Positions 48,401 through 59,800 of a stretch of DNA of 64,000 nucleotides are shown piece after piece. Position numbers and translations under genes: made by a program. Below the pieces are notes generated by a model, which was given only the letters and a program-made list of their open reading frames with translations, ran no database searches and was not told the origin of the DNA. Where the stretch lies: positions 1,922,001 to 1,986,000 of the forward strand of contig JBAJFG010000545.1 in assembly GCA_037903475.1 (NCBI GenBank). The letters are read 5' to 3'. Source of the stretch: Ancylostoma caninum. Taxonomy: Eukaryota; Nematoda; Chromadorea; Rhabditida; Ancylostomatidae. How positions within the stretch are numbered: the stretch's first letter is position 1; each line of letters starts with the position of its first letter.

Positions 48401-50588
48401 TTTGTCAATGCCTGGAAGCGTAGTACAATCCCTGGCACCGGAAAAAAAAAGAAAAAGAAGAGAAATTCCAGCAAGTTTCAGTTTCTGCTCACGTGGAAGA
48501 GTGACTCAGTGGTGGCGTCGGCTTCCATTTTCATTTTGAATGAGGGGGTTAGGTTTAGTTACCCAAGTTCAGATTGTATAAATAATTCTTTTGCGCTATT
48601 AGATTCAAGTGACGAATATGCCAAGGAATTCTTGGGCATGATGAGATTATTTCTGGGAGCGTGTCTCCTTGCGTCTCCTCTTTCCTAGCCGATTAAAAAG
48701 AAGAAGTCCTATACTCTTATTGAATTTCTTCGTGATCTAGTTAGAAGTGGAGCTTCAAGCTTTGTTTTTCCTCTTTTCCTTCTAGTTTTGATACCTTGGC
48801 AGTAATTAACATCATAATAATAAATAAGATCCAATCAGCGAAATAAGAACATGTCAAGAGCACCGTGAACGATATAGTTTGCAACAAAAATAGGCAGAAG
48901 ACTCAGCATAGGTGACAGAACCTCTTTTCAACCTTCTCGTTAGATCGACCAAAGTCTCTCATGGCTTTACTTGTCTCTTTTTCTTCTTTTTAATTTTTTT
49001 CTGAAGTTTCCATGTAGCTCACCAGGAAAACGTAGTTCTTCGAAGGGCCCTACTTAATAATTTCTTGTTTTCTGTCTTTTAACAATACGGTGCCATTGCT
49101 CAAGCGAATGCATTCCTCGCAGGCTGAATATGGCAAACAAAGTCAAGCCACTGGACATCTGTCATGAATGGAGCGCTTTTTACAGATGGAGTGGATGTCC
49201 ACGCCGGCAGCTGTGCATGGCAACTGGACAAATAAATATATATGGCTATGTACAAGGGTGGAAATCACGAGTCTTTGGGAAAACATTCAGATGAGTCATT
49301 CCTGGAAAAGTCTGATAGCTGCTTATAACCTGCTTAGGGATGAATGCATAGAGATCAGAATCTGTCGCAACTATCAATAATGTTTGAATTTTGTGCTCTT
49401 TTTTCAGGATCAATATAAAAAAATGAAAACAGGAAAATAAATAAGACTGATTGTGTGAAATGCGTGGGTTAACTTATGTAGTACAAAAGAAAAACTAAAG
49501 TAGCATTCCTAGCACTTGAAGCGACATAATGTATTATAGGAGAAAAATCACAGAAGGGAAGGAAAATTCAATTAGCGGAAGACAGAAACAAGATCGACGG
49601 TATGATGATCTGAGGGGTCAATAATCCTATAAAAATGACCCGCAACCAGTAGAAACGCGAACAGTTGATGTTTGAGAAGAATAACTCACTTTACATTCAA
49701 TTTACTGTTCAACCAAAAAAAAAGAAACTGGGAGAAAAAGAATTATGGCGAAAAAGAGGCAAAAACAGAACTGGAAGAATGAAGACAAAGCAGGAATCGT
49801 CGGATTGAAACGTTTTATGACTATTCCTAGGAGGTTTCAGAAAACACTGAGTGGAAAAACGGGAGTAAGTGCGTAAATGTGAGAAAAAATCAATGAAAAG
49901 TGATGACAGATCAAATATGAGTAGCAAATAATTCGAAATGACGTAAGATTCTATGTATCAAGGCAAATTATTCCTGCAATTCTGGAATTCCTGAGAAAAT
50001 TTCTCGAAGCCTTATGTCCAGTTTCAACACTCCACGTTTTTTTTCACGGAAAAATCTATCCACATTTTTGCAGGGCCTGTATGCATCATTGAGTCTACCG
50101 AGGGTAAACGTGTAAACATCATACAAATTTACCTTCCCTCAACACTGAAACCAGCAGGTTTAACCCGGGTAATCTCAATGATGTATGCGGCCCAGGGGTA
50201 TTCATCGCTGAGCTTACCTGCAGTGATCACGATTACCCAAAAAAAATTACCCTTCCCTCAGCAAAGAAAACTTTGAGGGTAATCGTGATTGGGACAGGTA
50301 AACTGGATGTCTGCTAGCCCTGGTTTTCTTGGTAACTGCGAAGTAAGACAGGAAAAGGGATGGATAACGGAGGGAATTTGGTAATTCTCTTAAATAACGA
50401 TGTGTAAATGTCGTTTGAGCTAGAGAACCACAAAGACTTCATTGTTGAGAAAACGCGCTCACCTGGATCCCCTGCTCGTATCCGAGACTCTGTCGTGAGC
50501 TCCAAAAGAGCTCACAAGACTCCGACAGTACAATTACAGGCAGTATTAGCACTACAATGTGCAGAACAAGTGACGACAATGGCGACAT
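42474..50588 (-). CDS. Secreted cysteine-rich protein with signal peptide and GPI-like tail, family unknown
   Basis: Seven exons on the minus strand join with matching phases: 50463-50588, 47854-47916 (tentative), 46138-46269, 45366-45471, 44027-44093, 43270-43375 and 42474-42713 (279 aa). Residues 1-24 are a clear signal peptide (hydrophobic core LVLHIVVLILPVIVL). The mature part has about 15 cysteines (pairs such as VCC and NCQTC) and sequons near residues 69 (NVT), 192 (NQS) and 258 (NSS). A conserved-looking core includes VKIWGFRNPATFKISRVVYE, PNWYVICYQMEDNCQTCR and YWVKAGEKKRLRVKGLEP. The end is a hydrophobic tail (TICLYIVAVMTSMIMC) then Arg and stop, as in GPI-anchored proteins or a short single-pass anchor. 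The stop overlaps a possible donor (TGTAG/GTAGCC), so a longer isoform is possible. I do not recognise the family. The weak points are exon 2 (donor GTGACA) and the GTGATT donor of exon 4. Confidence 0.62.
46270..47853 (-). other. Intron of the secreted-protein gene
   Basis: No further coding exon could be placed here. Short open frames at 47054-47432 (plus strand) have no splice partners. Confidence 0.4.
50081..50188. mobile_element. MITE, best-preserved GATTACCC-family copy
   Basis: The left terminus ATGCATCATTGAGTCTACCG and the right terminus GGGTAATCTCAATGATGTAT are inverted copies of each other. The interior holds the family landmarks GGTAAACGTGTAAAC and ATTTACCTTCCCTCA. It is about 108 bp and non-coding. 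It lies just downstream of the signal-peptide exon of the minus-strand gene, inside its first intron. Confidence 0.65.
50228..50291. repeat. Palindromic hairpin next to a MITE
   Basis: ATCACGATTACCC and, 38 bp further, its reverse complement GGGTAATCGTGAT can form a perfect 13-bp stem. It lies 40 bp from the MITE at 50081-50188 and may be a nested relative. Confidence 0.5.
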
Positions 50589-50589
50589 C

Positions 50590-50720
50590 GTCGCTGATCA
50601 TCTGCTGGTGGGGTGCGCGTCGCCCGCCGGTCGGCCGCCGAAATCTATCCCTTTTAGTGAGAGCGTGCCAGTGATGCAGAGCGCACTCGGAGAGAGCACG
50701 CCAACGAACGAGACGCAGAC
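50590..50720 (-). promoter_or_regulatory. GC-rich 5' flank of the secreted-protein gene
   Basis: The 100 or so bases upstream of the minus-strand ATG (50586-50588) are GC-rich (GGCGGCCGACCGGCGGGCG), in contrast with the AT-rich surroundings. That fits a promoter or 5' leader. No TATA box or spliced-leader acceptor is obvious. Confidence 0.3.
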
Positions 50721-52140
50721 ACGTGTTTACTTTAGCGAAATATCATAGAAAATCCAGGCAAACACAGAAGCTATACATAAGAGCCGGCAGGGGCGGTGTT
50801 TTGCCGTCGAAGAAAAAAATTCGCTTGGATGTGAGAGGTCTGGAAATTACACAGAGGTTGGCAGGGTGCCAGCGCCTTGGAAACGACTTAGGTAGTCGTA
50901 GGTACTTGCTTAGGTACAGATGTCTTCCATAACATTTGAGGCAGCAATGAGGGATGTTCTGAGAGCTAATGGAAGTTTTTCCAGTACTTGTAAGTGCAAT
51001 GAACTGTGAATCAGCTGGAATGCTGGCGCAGCGCTCATTTGCAGAGGAGAAGGACTGGAACATCAAGGGGAAAAACCCGTGATAGCGGTGACGATGAATG
51101 CGGCAGAGCGCTCAAGGTACAACCATACATTTCTTCTCATCAGCCGTACAGGGGTGCCGTTGATTTCCAGAAAACTCCCTTTCCAACAAAACTTCATCAG
51201 GCTCACTCATTGATACTACTGGCTCAGGGAAATACTCTTGGAAAGCAGTAGTGTATGCAGAAAGTGGGCGGGGGGAGGGGAAGGAAAAAGGCCGCTTTGG
51301 GAACCCGGATTGAAGATAAAAGTAGTGAAAATATTGCTTTAAATGATTGATAACAAGTATTTTTTTAATTATAGTAATAGAACAACTAAAAATAGACTCA
51401 TACAAGATTTTTCTTTACAAAGTAATTTTGAAAATTCGGGCGAGACGCCCTCCCCAAGCTCTTTCTCCCCTTGCCTCCGCCACTGTTGGAAGGAGATACG
51501 ATGTGTTGTAAATGGGAAATGGGCGTTTTTACTAAAGCTGAGCCGTGGCAGCGAAAGTTTTCTTATTAACTTTTTTGGACGACATTTATCTGCCACGCAT
51601 TTTTAACCGCGACGGCAAGTCGGGTAGTTAAAAATGAATCGTTGAAATTCACTGATGACAGTGGAGATTCTGAAGAAGGCCGACGCAGAACAGTTGCATC
51701 AAGCACTACAAATGTTTCCAAAAAGATTTTGGGGTGCTCCAATTGTCAGATGGCCCCACTCGCACTGCCGAATACACTCGCAAAAGGGAAAGAAATCACT
51801 TCCATAAGGGGGACACAGCATCCACGATAGTGGATAAGCCGAGAATGAGATCAGGCTGAGATGCTGAACGTCAACTCAGCGAACGCAGATCCTTAACAAT
51901 AGGAAATTTATGCGGGATGCCTCTTAACCCTCAATGTGGAGCTGCTGTGTAGCACTCTTACTTTGCTATGCCAAGTCATTGCCTTCAGAAATATAGCAGC
52001 TCTAAGATCACATCGCTATCAGATTTGCTTCATGCTCTTCTCCTCTTAGGAAATACTCCTCCGTCATCACTGGAGCTTGACCTTAGCTAATCCAAACCTT
52101 TCAGCTTCTCGGATTTTCTATGAACGTGCACAATTCACCC
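50720..52140. other. No supported gene
   Basis: Short open frames occur on both strands (for example minus 50743-51066), but none has splice partners or a recognisable motif. Confidence 0.4.
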
Positions 52141-52167
52141 TGCATATCATCACGGTTTGACTCAGAA

Positions 52168-52495
52168 AATTGTGCAAAACGTTGCCGGATGCCTTCCTGG
52201 ACTACCCGAAGGAGATCACGGGGGACGTTCCAAGCAGTGAACCCCAAACACTGCGATACTTAACTCTGGATCTCCAACGGAGTGGAACCAGCGATAGGGA
52301 CAGATTGCAATCTGCCGCTCGAACCACTGAGCCATCCGGGCTACTTTTTATATCGGTGTTAGTTAGATAACTGCAGCAGCCCTAGGCAGCATACTATATG
52401 TATTTGCAAAACGGGGGCACAGGACAGGATTCGATCCCCCGACCGTCACGACGTCGATCATTCGCTCGACCCACTGAACTATGCGTGCATGTCTT
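52168..52495 (-). mobile_element. tRNA-derived SINE-like element, copy 3 (inverted)
   Basis: On the minus strand it carries module 1 (A box 52471-52481, B box 52427-52437) followed by module 2 (A box 52324-52334, B box 52279-52289) and the same body as copies 1 and 2. One difference lies in the module-1 A box (TAGTTCAGTGG). The preserved module order shows the two heads move as one unit. The plus-strand 66-codon frame 52170-52370 is its antisense translation. Confidence 0.72.
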
Positions 52496-52769
52496 AGGAC
52501 GTCAACGCGAAGCAACATATCCAATGTGGGCCCACTCTGGCCTCCTAGTAATGGTACAAAATGGAGGTGATATTTTCGGCTAGTATGACAAATATAATAT
52601 ATATCAATCCGCCATGGGAACAAGATCATGACCTCATATCGACATTTGGGTAACCATGAAGAATCAACCGTTTGATCTGTCATTGGTGTTGATTGATTAG
52701 TTCTCGCACGATTCCGCTCTAGTGTCTGGGTAGCTAGAAATGCCAGCGTTTTTCAAGCGAAGCCCGTAA

Positions 52770-52900
52770 GCCTAATTGAGATTGTTCATGGTAAACGTGT
52801 TAACTTACCCAAATTTACCCTTTACCTGGCACCTATCAACATGTTTACGTATTTTGACGTTATCTATACCTAGCTGCACTCATGAGTAATCACACCAATA
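52770..52900. mobile_element. MITE-like repeat (GATTACCC family)
   Basis: TAATTGAGATTGTTCATGG followed by TAAACGTGTTAACTTACCC matches the left end of the family. The internal ATTTACCCTTTACCTGGCAC is shared with the copy at 53015-53175. Confidence 0.5.
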
Positions 52901-53014
52901 ATTTTGAGACTAACCATCCCTCCAATGTTGTATCCAGGAGCAAGACTACTTCACGCAGCGATGTGGCCGCAACCTACGTGGAGAAGTCCATAAATACTAG
53001 CACAACAGGGTCAT

Positions 53015-53175
53015 GATGCATCATTAAGATTACCCGTGGTGAACGTGCTAACTATCAACTAAATTTACCCTTCACATGGCACTCAGTAAAATGTTTACCC
53101 ATGGCTGTACCTACCTGCTCCCCATGGGTCATCACACCTACGGGCATGGAATCGCCCACCTTCCAGTGATGTAGA
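53015..53175. mobile_element. MITE-like repeat (GATTACCC family)
   Basis: ATGCATCATTAAGATTACCC with GTGGTGAACGTGCTAAC at the left. The right portion, GGAATCGCCCACCTTCCAGT then GATGTAGACCCGG, matches the right end of the 21418-21680 copy. Internal ACTAAATTTACCCTTCACAT and GGCAC are shared with the neighbouring copy. Confidence 0.55.
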
Positions 53176-54404
53176 CCCGGCCCAGGTGCTCTCCACGAAC
53201 TTCATTTCATTGAACTCGGTTGGTATCGTCCGCAATAAATGTTTGACAGAAACTACTGGTATGAAACTGCTAAATCGATACAAGTTACCATAACGCCAAC
53301 GATAATGTGCAGGGGGAGTGGAAAGATAAATGTTCACGATTGGTTGTTATCACTGTGACTTCTGGTCCATGATTAATACGCGCAGTCATTCTAGTGTAAG
53401 GATTACAAGAACAATTACAGTTTAATATGTACATAAATGGATTGAGCGCAGTCAATCGATGCCTCTGACCTTCCTCAAAATCGATAATCCCTGCGCGCAC
53501 ACCACATTTACCACGAATGGTGTTTCTGCATCGTACCACTTCACGAGCTGCGAAGCACCCGCAAGGCATCTACACGGTGCAGAGATTCCTCTTTAGGGCT
53601 TTGGACTTGCCAGATATGACACTTCTTACTTCTAAAACATAGATTAGAAGTATAGTCTTAAGCTTGACTAGAGCGATAGAGACCGGATGAGATTTCATAC
53701 CAACCGACTCGATTGTTTTTGTAAACCAGTCCTAAAGTCATTGTTATCACCTATGTACTTTCGTTTTTCTTCCTTTTGCTGCAGTCTTTATTATCAGTGC
53801 CTTATGCGCTAAGTCAGTTCTTGTTCTTTTTCAATGTGATAGATATTCTTGATCGTGGGTACAAGTGATATCGAAGACAGAGCAGATACCCCTCTTAGTC
53901 CAGAGTCCCCACCAACCGTACAAGTTTTTTTAGAGGGAGGAGGAGAGAGTTACATACTCATGTAGTACTTGTTATCAGGCCAGCTTTTCGGTTTTAGGTG
54001 TTACAATTAAACCTCATATGATGAATCTTCAGTCATTTGTCATACTTGTCGGAGAAGTTCTAACTTCAGTTAGTACATGTAATATTGAATCGGTTTGCAT
54101 GTTTTACTTTCATTGCATTCCACATGCTCAAGCAGCGCACAGAAGACTAGTTCTGGAGCATTGCATCCTTCTGTGCTTCCTATCCCATAGCAGTACACAC
54201 CTTGCTTACAATGAAAAGTACTACTAGAGACGGGCATTTGCAAAGTCAGGCCAGAATCTATGCCCATCAGACAGAACTCATACCTCTCCGTCAGTGCTGT
54301 ATCTGGAGGTAGTAAACCGCTACAGAAATCAAATCGTAATGGTAACGAATATTCTAGTTTATCGTCTACCCTCCCGTGATTTTCACGAAACTTAACGTAA
54401 CGTT

Positions 54405-56325
54405 TTTTGGCACTATTGTTCTTGCACTGTCCCAAAATCTCAAGCTCAAAAATTTTTCTGAAACTTTGTCTAAGGGGGTTAATTTGACATGCTGATCACG
54501 AATATCACACTCGTTTCATTCCGTAACCCCTGTTACGGTAAGGTTAGGGTGTCCGTGGATTGTCGCGGTCACGTTAAATAAAGTTGTTGCATTTTGCCAA
54601 AACAGTTGCATTTGTTGCACTTCATTGCTTTTCTTGCAATGCAATGGATCGTGATTGGTGTCATTGCATTTTTTTAATGCATTGCATAAAATGCAATGCA
54701 TTAAATTGAATGCATTGACAAAAATTGCAATGCATCGCAACGAATGCATTGCATTTGTTTTGGTTTAATTACCCAAGTTTGAGGTACTCAAATGCATTGC
54801 GTCGTATCTGTTGCGGGGAAAAATGCAAAGAAATGTTTTTTTTTTTGAAATTACATTAAATCCAATGCTTTAAATGAAATGTATTAAATGAAATGCATTA
54901 AATGCAATTCATTGACAAAAATTCACCGCATTGACAAAAATTGCAATGCATTGCAACGAATGCATTGCACTGCATTGGTTTAATTACCCAAGTTTGAGGT
55001 ACTGCCAAGCGTTCCTTCGTATCTATAGTGATGGAAAAAATGCCCTGCATTTATTCAAACAAGTCAATGCATAAAACTAAATGCATTAAATGCCAGCGTT
55101 GCACTTATTGCAATCTACTGCATTTTTTCAACAATGCGTTGTATATTTTTCAATGCATTTATTTTTCATCGGTTCTCCCACCCAAGTATGGGATCATCTC
55201 AATGGATGCACTGCATTAGGCTGCTGTTAGACTCCACGCGAGGTATAGCACAGGGCTTCCGCGGCTACGCCTCGCCCCCAATCGATAGGCATTGCTAGTG
55301 GAGACGGCGACACCCTGTACTATACCTCGCGTGGAGTCTAATAGCAGTCTAATGCAGTGCATCGGTTGAGATGACCCCATACTTGGGTGGGAGAACCAAT
55401 GGAAAATAAATGCATTGAAAAATGTACAACGCATTGTTGAAAAAATGCAATAGAACTGCAATAAGTGCAACGCTCTGAAATTAATGCATTTAGTTTTATG
55501 CACCGACTTGTTTGAATAATACGGCGCATTTTTTCCACCGCTATAGATGCGACGCAACGCTTGGCAGTACCTCAAACTTGGGTAATTGAACCAATGCAGT
55601 GCAATGCATTTGTTGCAATGCATTGCAATTTTTGTCAATGCGGTGAATTTTTGTCAACGCATTGCATTTAATGCATTGCATTTAATGCATTGCATTTAAT
55701 ACATTTCATTTAAGCATTGTATTTAATGCAAAATTAACAAAAAAAAACATTTCTTTGCATTTTCTCCCCGCAACAGATACGACGCAATGCGTTTGAGTAC
55801 CTCAAACTTGGGTAATTAAACCAAAACAAATGCAATGGATTGGTTGCAATGCATTGCATTTTTTGTCAATGCATTCAATTTAATGCATTGCATTTTATGC
55901 AATGCATTGAAAAAAATGCAATGACACCAATCATAATGCATTGCATTGCAAACAAAGCAATGAACTGCAACAAATGCAATTGTTTTGACGAAATGCAACA
56001 ACTTTATTTAACGTGACCGCGACAATCCACGGACATTAGGGGAAGTACTATTCATAGGAGAACTTAAAATTGCTTTCAATTTGCAAGATCAATGTGACAT
56101 TCGTAATCAGCATGTCAAATAACCCCCGTGAACAAAAATTCGGGTGATTCCGCGAGATACCCCATTTACCCTAACCCTGCCGTAATCCTATCTAAATGGG
56201 ATTACGGTTCAAAATGTGTGTGACATTCGTGATCAGCATGTCAAATATATAAGTCTTTAGACGAGGTTTCAGAGAAATTTTTGACCTTGGGATTTTGGGG
56301 CAAAACAAGTGGAATAGTGCCCGTT
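54405..56325. mobile_element. Foldback element of about 1.9 kb with TGCATT-repeat arms
   Basis: The two halves are long inverted repeats around a centre near 55285. Outer ends pair: GGCACTATTG ... CAAAATCTCAAGCTCAAAAA at about 54409-54455 with its complement at 56267-56320. The block CATGCTGATCACGAATATCA at 54489 pairs with 56219-56248, and GTCCGTGGATTGTCGCGGTC at 54551 with its complement near 56015-56034. The inner ends pair as GACTCCACGCGAGGTATAG (55230-55248) with CTATACCTCGCGTGGAGTC (55320-55338). The arms are packed with TGCATT/TGCAATGCATT units. The right arm has an extra tandem copy (GTGACATTCGT.ATCAGCATG at 56093 and 56219). There is no transposase frame, so it is a non-autonomous foldback element or a collapsed satellite-like palindrome. 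Confidence 0.8.
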
Positions 56326-56846
56326 TTTCCTATCATCTGGATTTTTGTCATAACTATGACCGACTGTCGTGCTTTCATACAGTTGACTTCACGACCGCGA
56401 ACGCACCTTCCCCTCCTACCTAAAAAACGATGCTCTGTTTGTGCATAGCTCCTTCCTAACTTATGAACGTTCGTCAGCTTACCCAAGAGAGATTCATCAT
56501 TCACCCCATCAGGAAGACAATCTTGGAGTTCGAAATTCTTCCATGGGGTCAGTTTGACATCCCCTCTATTACATTCAGCGGTAGAACCTCACAAACAACC
56601 GTTTTTCTACAGAAATCTCGCTCTCTTGATCCTGATACCCCATTCGCATTTGAACACTTACGTTTTCGCGCCAAGTCCATTAGATGCGCAGGTACTCGCT
56701 GCGCGTGCGTTTGCGTCGCGTGCCTTTTTCTGCCGCATTTGATGTGTTCGCGTTTCGTTTCCCGTTCTTCGTGTCTTTTGTACTTATCAGGATGTGTTTC
56801 TTTTATCATTCAATGCTGATTACGTAGCTAAAATGGTTGTTTGCAG

Positions 56847-59800
56847 GTATTCCCCACTTCATAAGCAATAGTGATGTCGGTGAGTTGCTATTTGTTACAT
56901 TTCCATTAGCTTGTTTTTCGCTGCATTGCTTCAGTGTTTTAATGTTCGTTTCAGTACGGTGGTTACGCTGGATATGGCCCAAATCATATGGGAGGCCACG
57001 AAAATGACTCGGCTGGGATGTACAATCCCCGAACTCACTCGAAAGTCGCTGAGAAGGAGGGTTTCCACATGGGTGGAACCGATGAGCCTAGAACTCTGTA
57101 AGATCTTCGTTAATATTCGTTAAGATTCTAAGATCTTCTAGGCCATCTTCATAGTAGTACAAAATACTAAGAAATGAATAGTAGGAATGGTCTCGATGGC
57201 GCAGGTTTATAAATCCCACTGATTGCGTCACTATAGGATTTTTTTTGCTGTTTCTCACTTCAAATGCTAAACATGCATACTCACAGAATGCGAAGGAATG
57301 ATTGTTGAGTCCTACGTATTTCAGAAATCAACTGCGCAGGTATTATAACAACTTCATAGTTTCCTTTCCTCACCAAATAGCGCTGCTGTCAAATTACAGT
57401 CGAGACTGTAAATATTGATAAAATGTGGGAAAGGACTGAAAAGTGTTGAGGATAGGAACCGCAGCTCTTCCTAAACATTTCTCCCAGTTTGTTGACAAAT
57501 CTTTTGTATGGATTCACCGTGAATGTCAAACTAATTAGACAAGAAGATGATGGGACAGAGGAAGTGGAATAGTGCCGAAACAGTGAAGTGATAGATAGTG
57601 CCAATCGATGTGATGTCGACTCTCAGAGTATCTCCAGACTTCGCCAGTTCAAAATGAATAAAAGTGAACAGGCGATGTAAGAGATAAGGATCGTTGGAAT
57701 GATACGTATCGATTGCCACGTTACGTCGCCATGGCTGCCAAATGGAGCTGATCGCCCGTACTTTCGAAGATGTGCGCAAATGAACTGTTGATGTCATGTT
57801 AGCGATAATGGAAACGATGCCTATCGATCGCCACACCCCTTTGATTATCAACCTTCTTACGTCTCGGGTCTCCTTATTCACTTTATCCATACGGCGATCG
57901 CGCCGACAGCCAGCTGTAGTGGCGACCGCCAAGATTGTCAGCGAGGTCTGGGGATACACTTATCTGTTTGGCTCAATCTTCTCATTCGCCTTATCCATCT
58001 GGCGACCACCGGTGAAGGCTGAGGACACTTATGAGCAGCTAGTTCTCAATTGATCCTTTCCTTAGAGAAGGAATTTGATGTAAAGTCCTTGGATAGTGGG
58101 CGCTGCATTTGCTGGATCCAAAAACGGGTGCTTCTATATAAATCGCTCCGTTATGATCTATGCTTCTCTGTTGTTTAAAGAAGGTTACAAATAGGAACGG
58201 TCATCAAGGACAACGATGGAGAGTTCATTTAGCTTTATAGGGCCGCGGTTTCATCAGTTTTTTCTCGTAGTCCTCCTCTTTGAATTAAACATTACAAATA
58301 GATTTATGAACACACGAGGGTCTCAAGGAAAAAAAAAACTGGGATCAGAAATGAAGTTCAGGTTAGGGAGTACGTGCCAGATAACAAAATATTAATAGTT
58401 CGAAGGTGGCACAGATTCTGACTGGGTTAGAGAAATGACGGCAACTGTTCTCGAGCAAGTGGAATTGAGGCTTGTTTTGCTCCAAAAATCTCAGTCACAA
58501 TTTCTGCTGGATATTCATCTCTTGCGACTGTTTGAAAAAAAAAACGAAAGCCATGCTCGTATTGTACCGTAACGTCAATTTTTCGTATGGTTAACGTAGT
58601 GTCACTGCAATGAACCAAAAGGTAATGCCAGTTGTATCAGGAAGATATGTGACGCTGCTAACTAATTTATCCTAGTAAAAATGCAAAATAGAGAATGAGT
58701 GGCTACAATTCGAACTGTTCGAGTTATGCCACCATTTCATCTTCACTCTTTCATACGCGGAACGGTTCAGATTGTGGCTACTTTTGCATATTTACTATGA
58801 CAAATTGGTTGGTAACGTCATATATATTGTCCGTTGCTCTCTGAAATATTGTTCATAATCAGCATGATTGATTATCAAAGGAGTCGACTGCACAGGAAAT
58901 GTCCCGATTTAGACAAGAAAAAGTTTTTCTCTCCGAGAATGTGGCTACTCACTCATATGCTCGCTCTGCAAGTACTTGTGAAAATAATATTTGAAGTCTT
59001 TCGCGTTTTCCGGTTTTTTGACCTTGGCATGCTCGTACTTCCACATCTTCTTGAAGTGAAAGGTTCCTTTATGTGGGATGAAATTCTCAGCGAGTGCCCG
59101 ATTATCCTAGGGTCTTAGGAAGAAAAGAAGGAGGGGAACCACCCAAAACCAAAAAGTTTGTTGAGATTGGGCTTGTTTAAATTGAAATTGTGTAAATTGC
59201 AGCTGTCATATGTTTTGTCATGATCATACCGTTCCCACTGTTTGAATATGTGGGCGCACTCGTATTGATTGAACGAGAAGTTATCGTTTTTGTGGAGGTA
59301 GTATCTGGGTCTTTGCATCCGTGCTAGACCCCAATAGTCAAGCGAGATGTAAAACTGCGCAGAAATACTCTTTTGTGCGGTGAACTTTGCCGATCGATTC
59401 CTTGTTGATGAATTGCTAGCATGGAAAATCTGGTTAACTGTCGGATCCCGTCTCAACACTTTTATTACAGATACGTCGGAAATCTAGATCCATCGGTTAC
59501 GGAAGAATTCATTGGGACTTTGTTTGGCCAAATCGGGACCGTGACAAAGACAAAAGTCATATTCGATGTGAGTACTGTTTTCACTTTGGTTTCATAGTGC
59601 TAATACGATTTCAGGTTATTCATGCCCATTAGGCTACCTCGAGCCCAAAGGTTGGTCTGTCGTTGGCCCAAGCTTCTTATTTCAACAAATCTCAGCAACG
59701 TATGCTGTTCCCAGCATCTCTGTTTTCATCTCTTTTACTACTACCGCCAGTGTAGCATAGTGATTCATCCATCTAGTATGTGTAGAAAGCTGTACATTCC

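Noticed and set aside
50408..50748. Plus-strand ORFs over the signal-peptide exon
   Set aside because: They are antisense shadows of the minus-strand exon 50463-50588 and its GC-rich 5' flank.
54560..56010. CRISPR-like or telomere-like array
   Set aside because: The TGCATT units are irregular without unique spacers, and the whole block is an inverted repeat in a eukaryotic genome.
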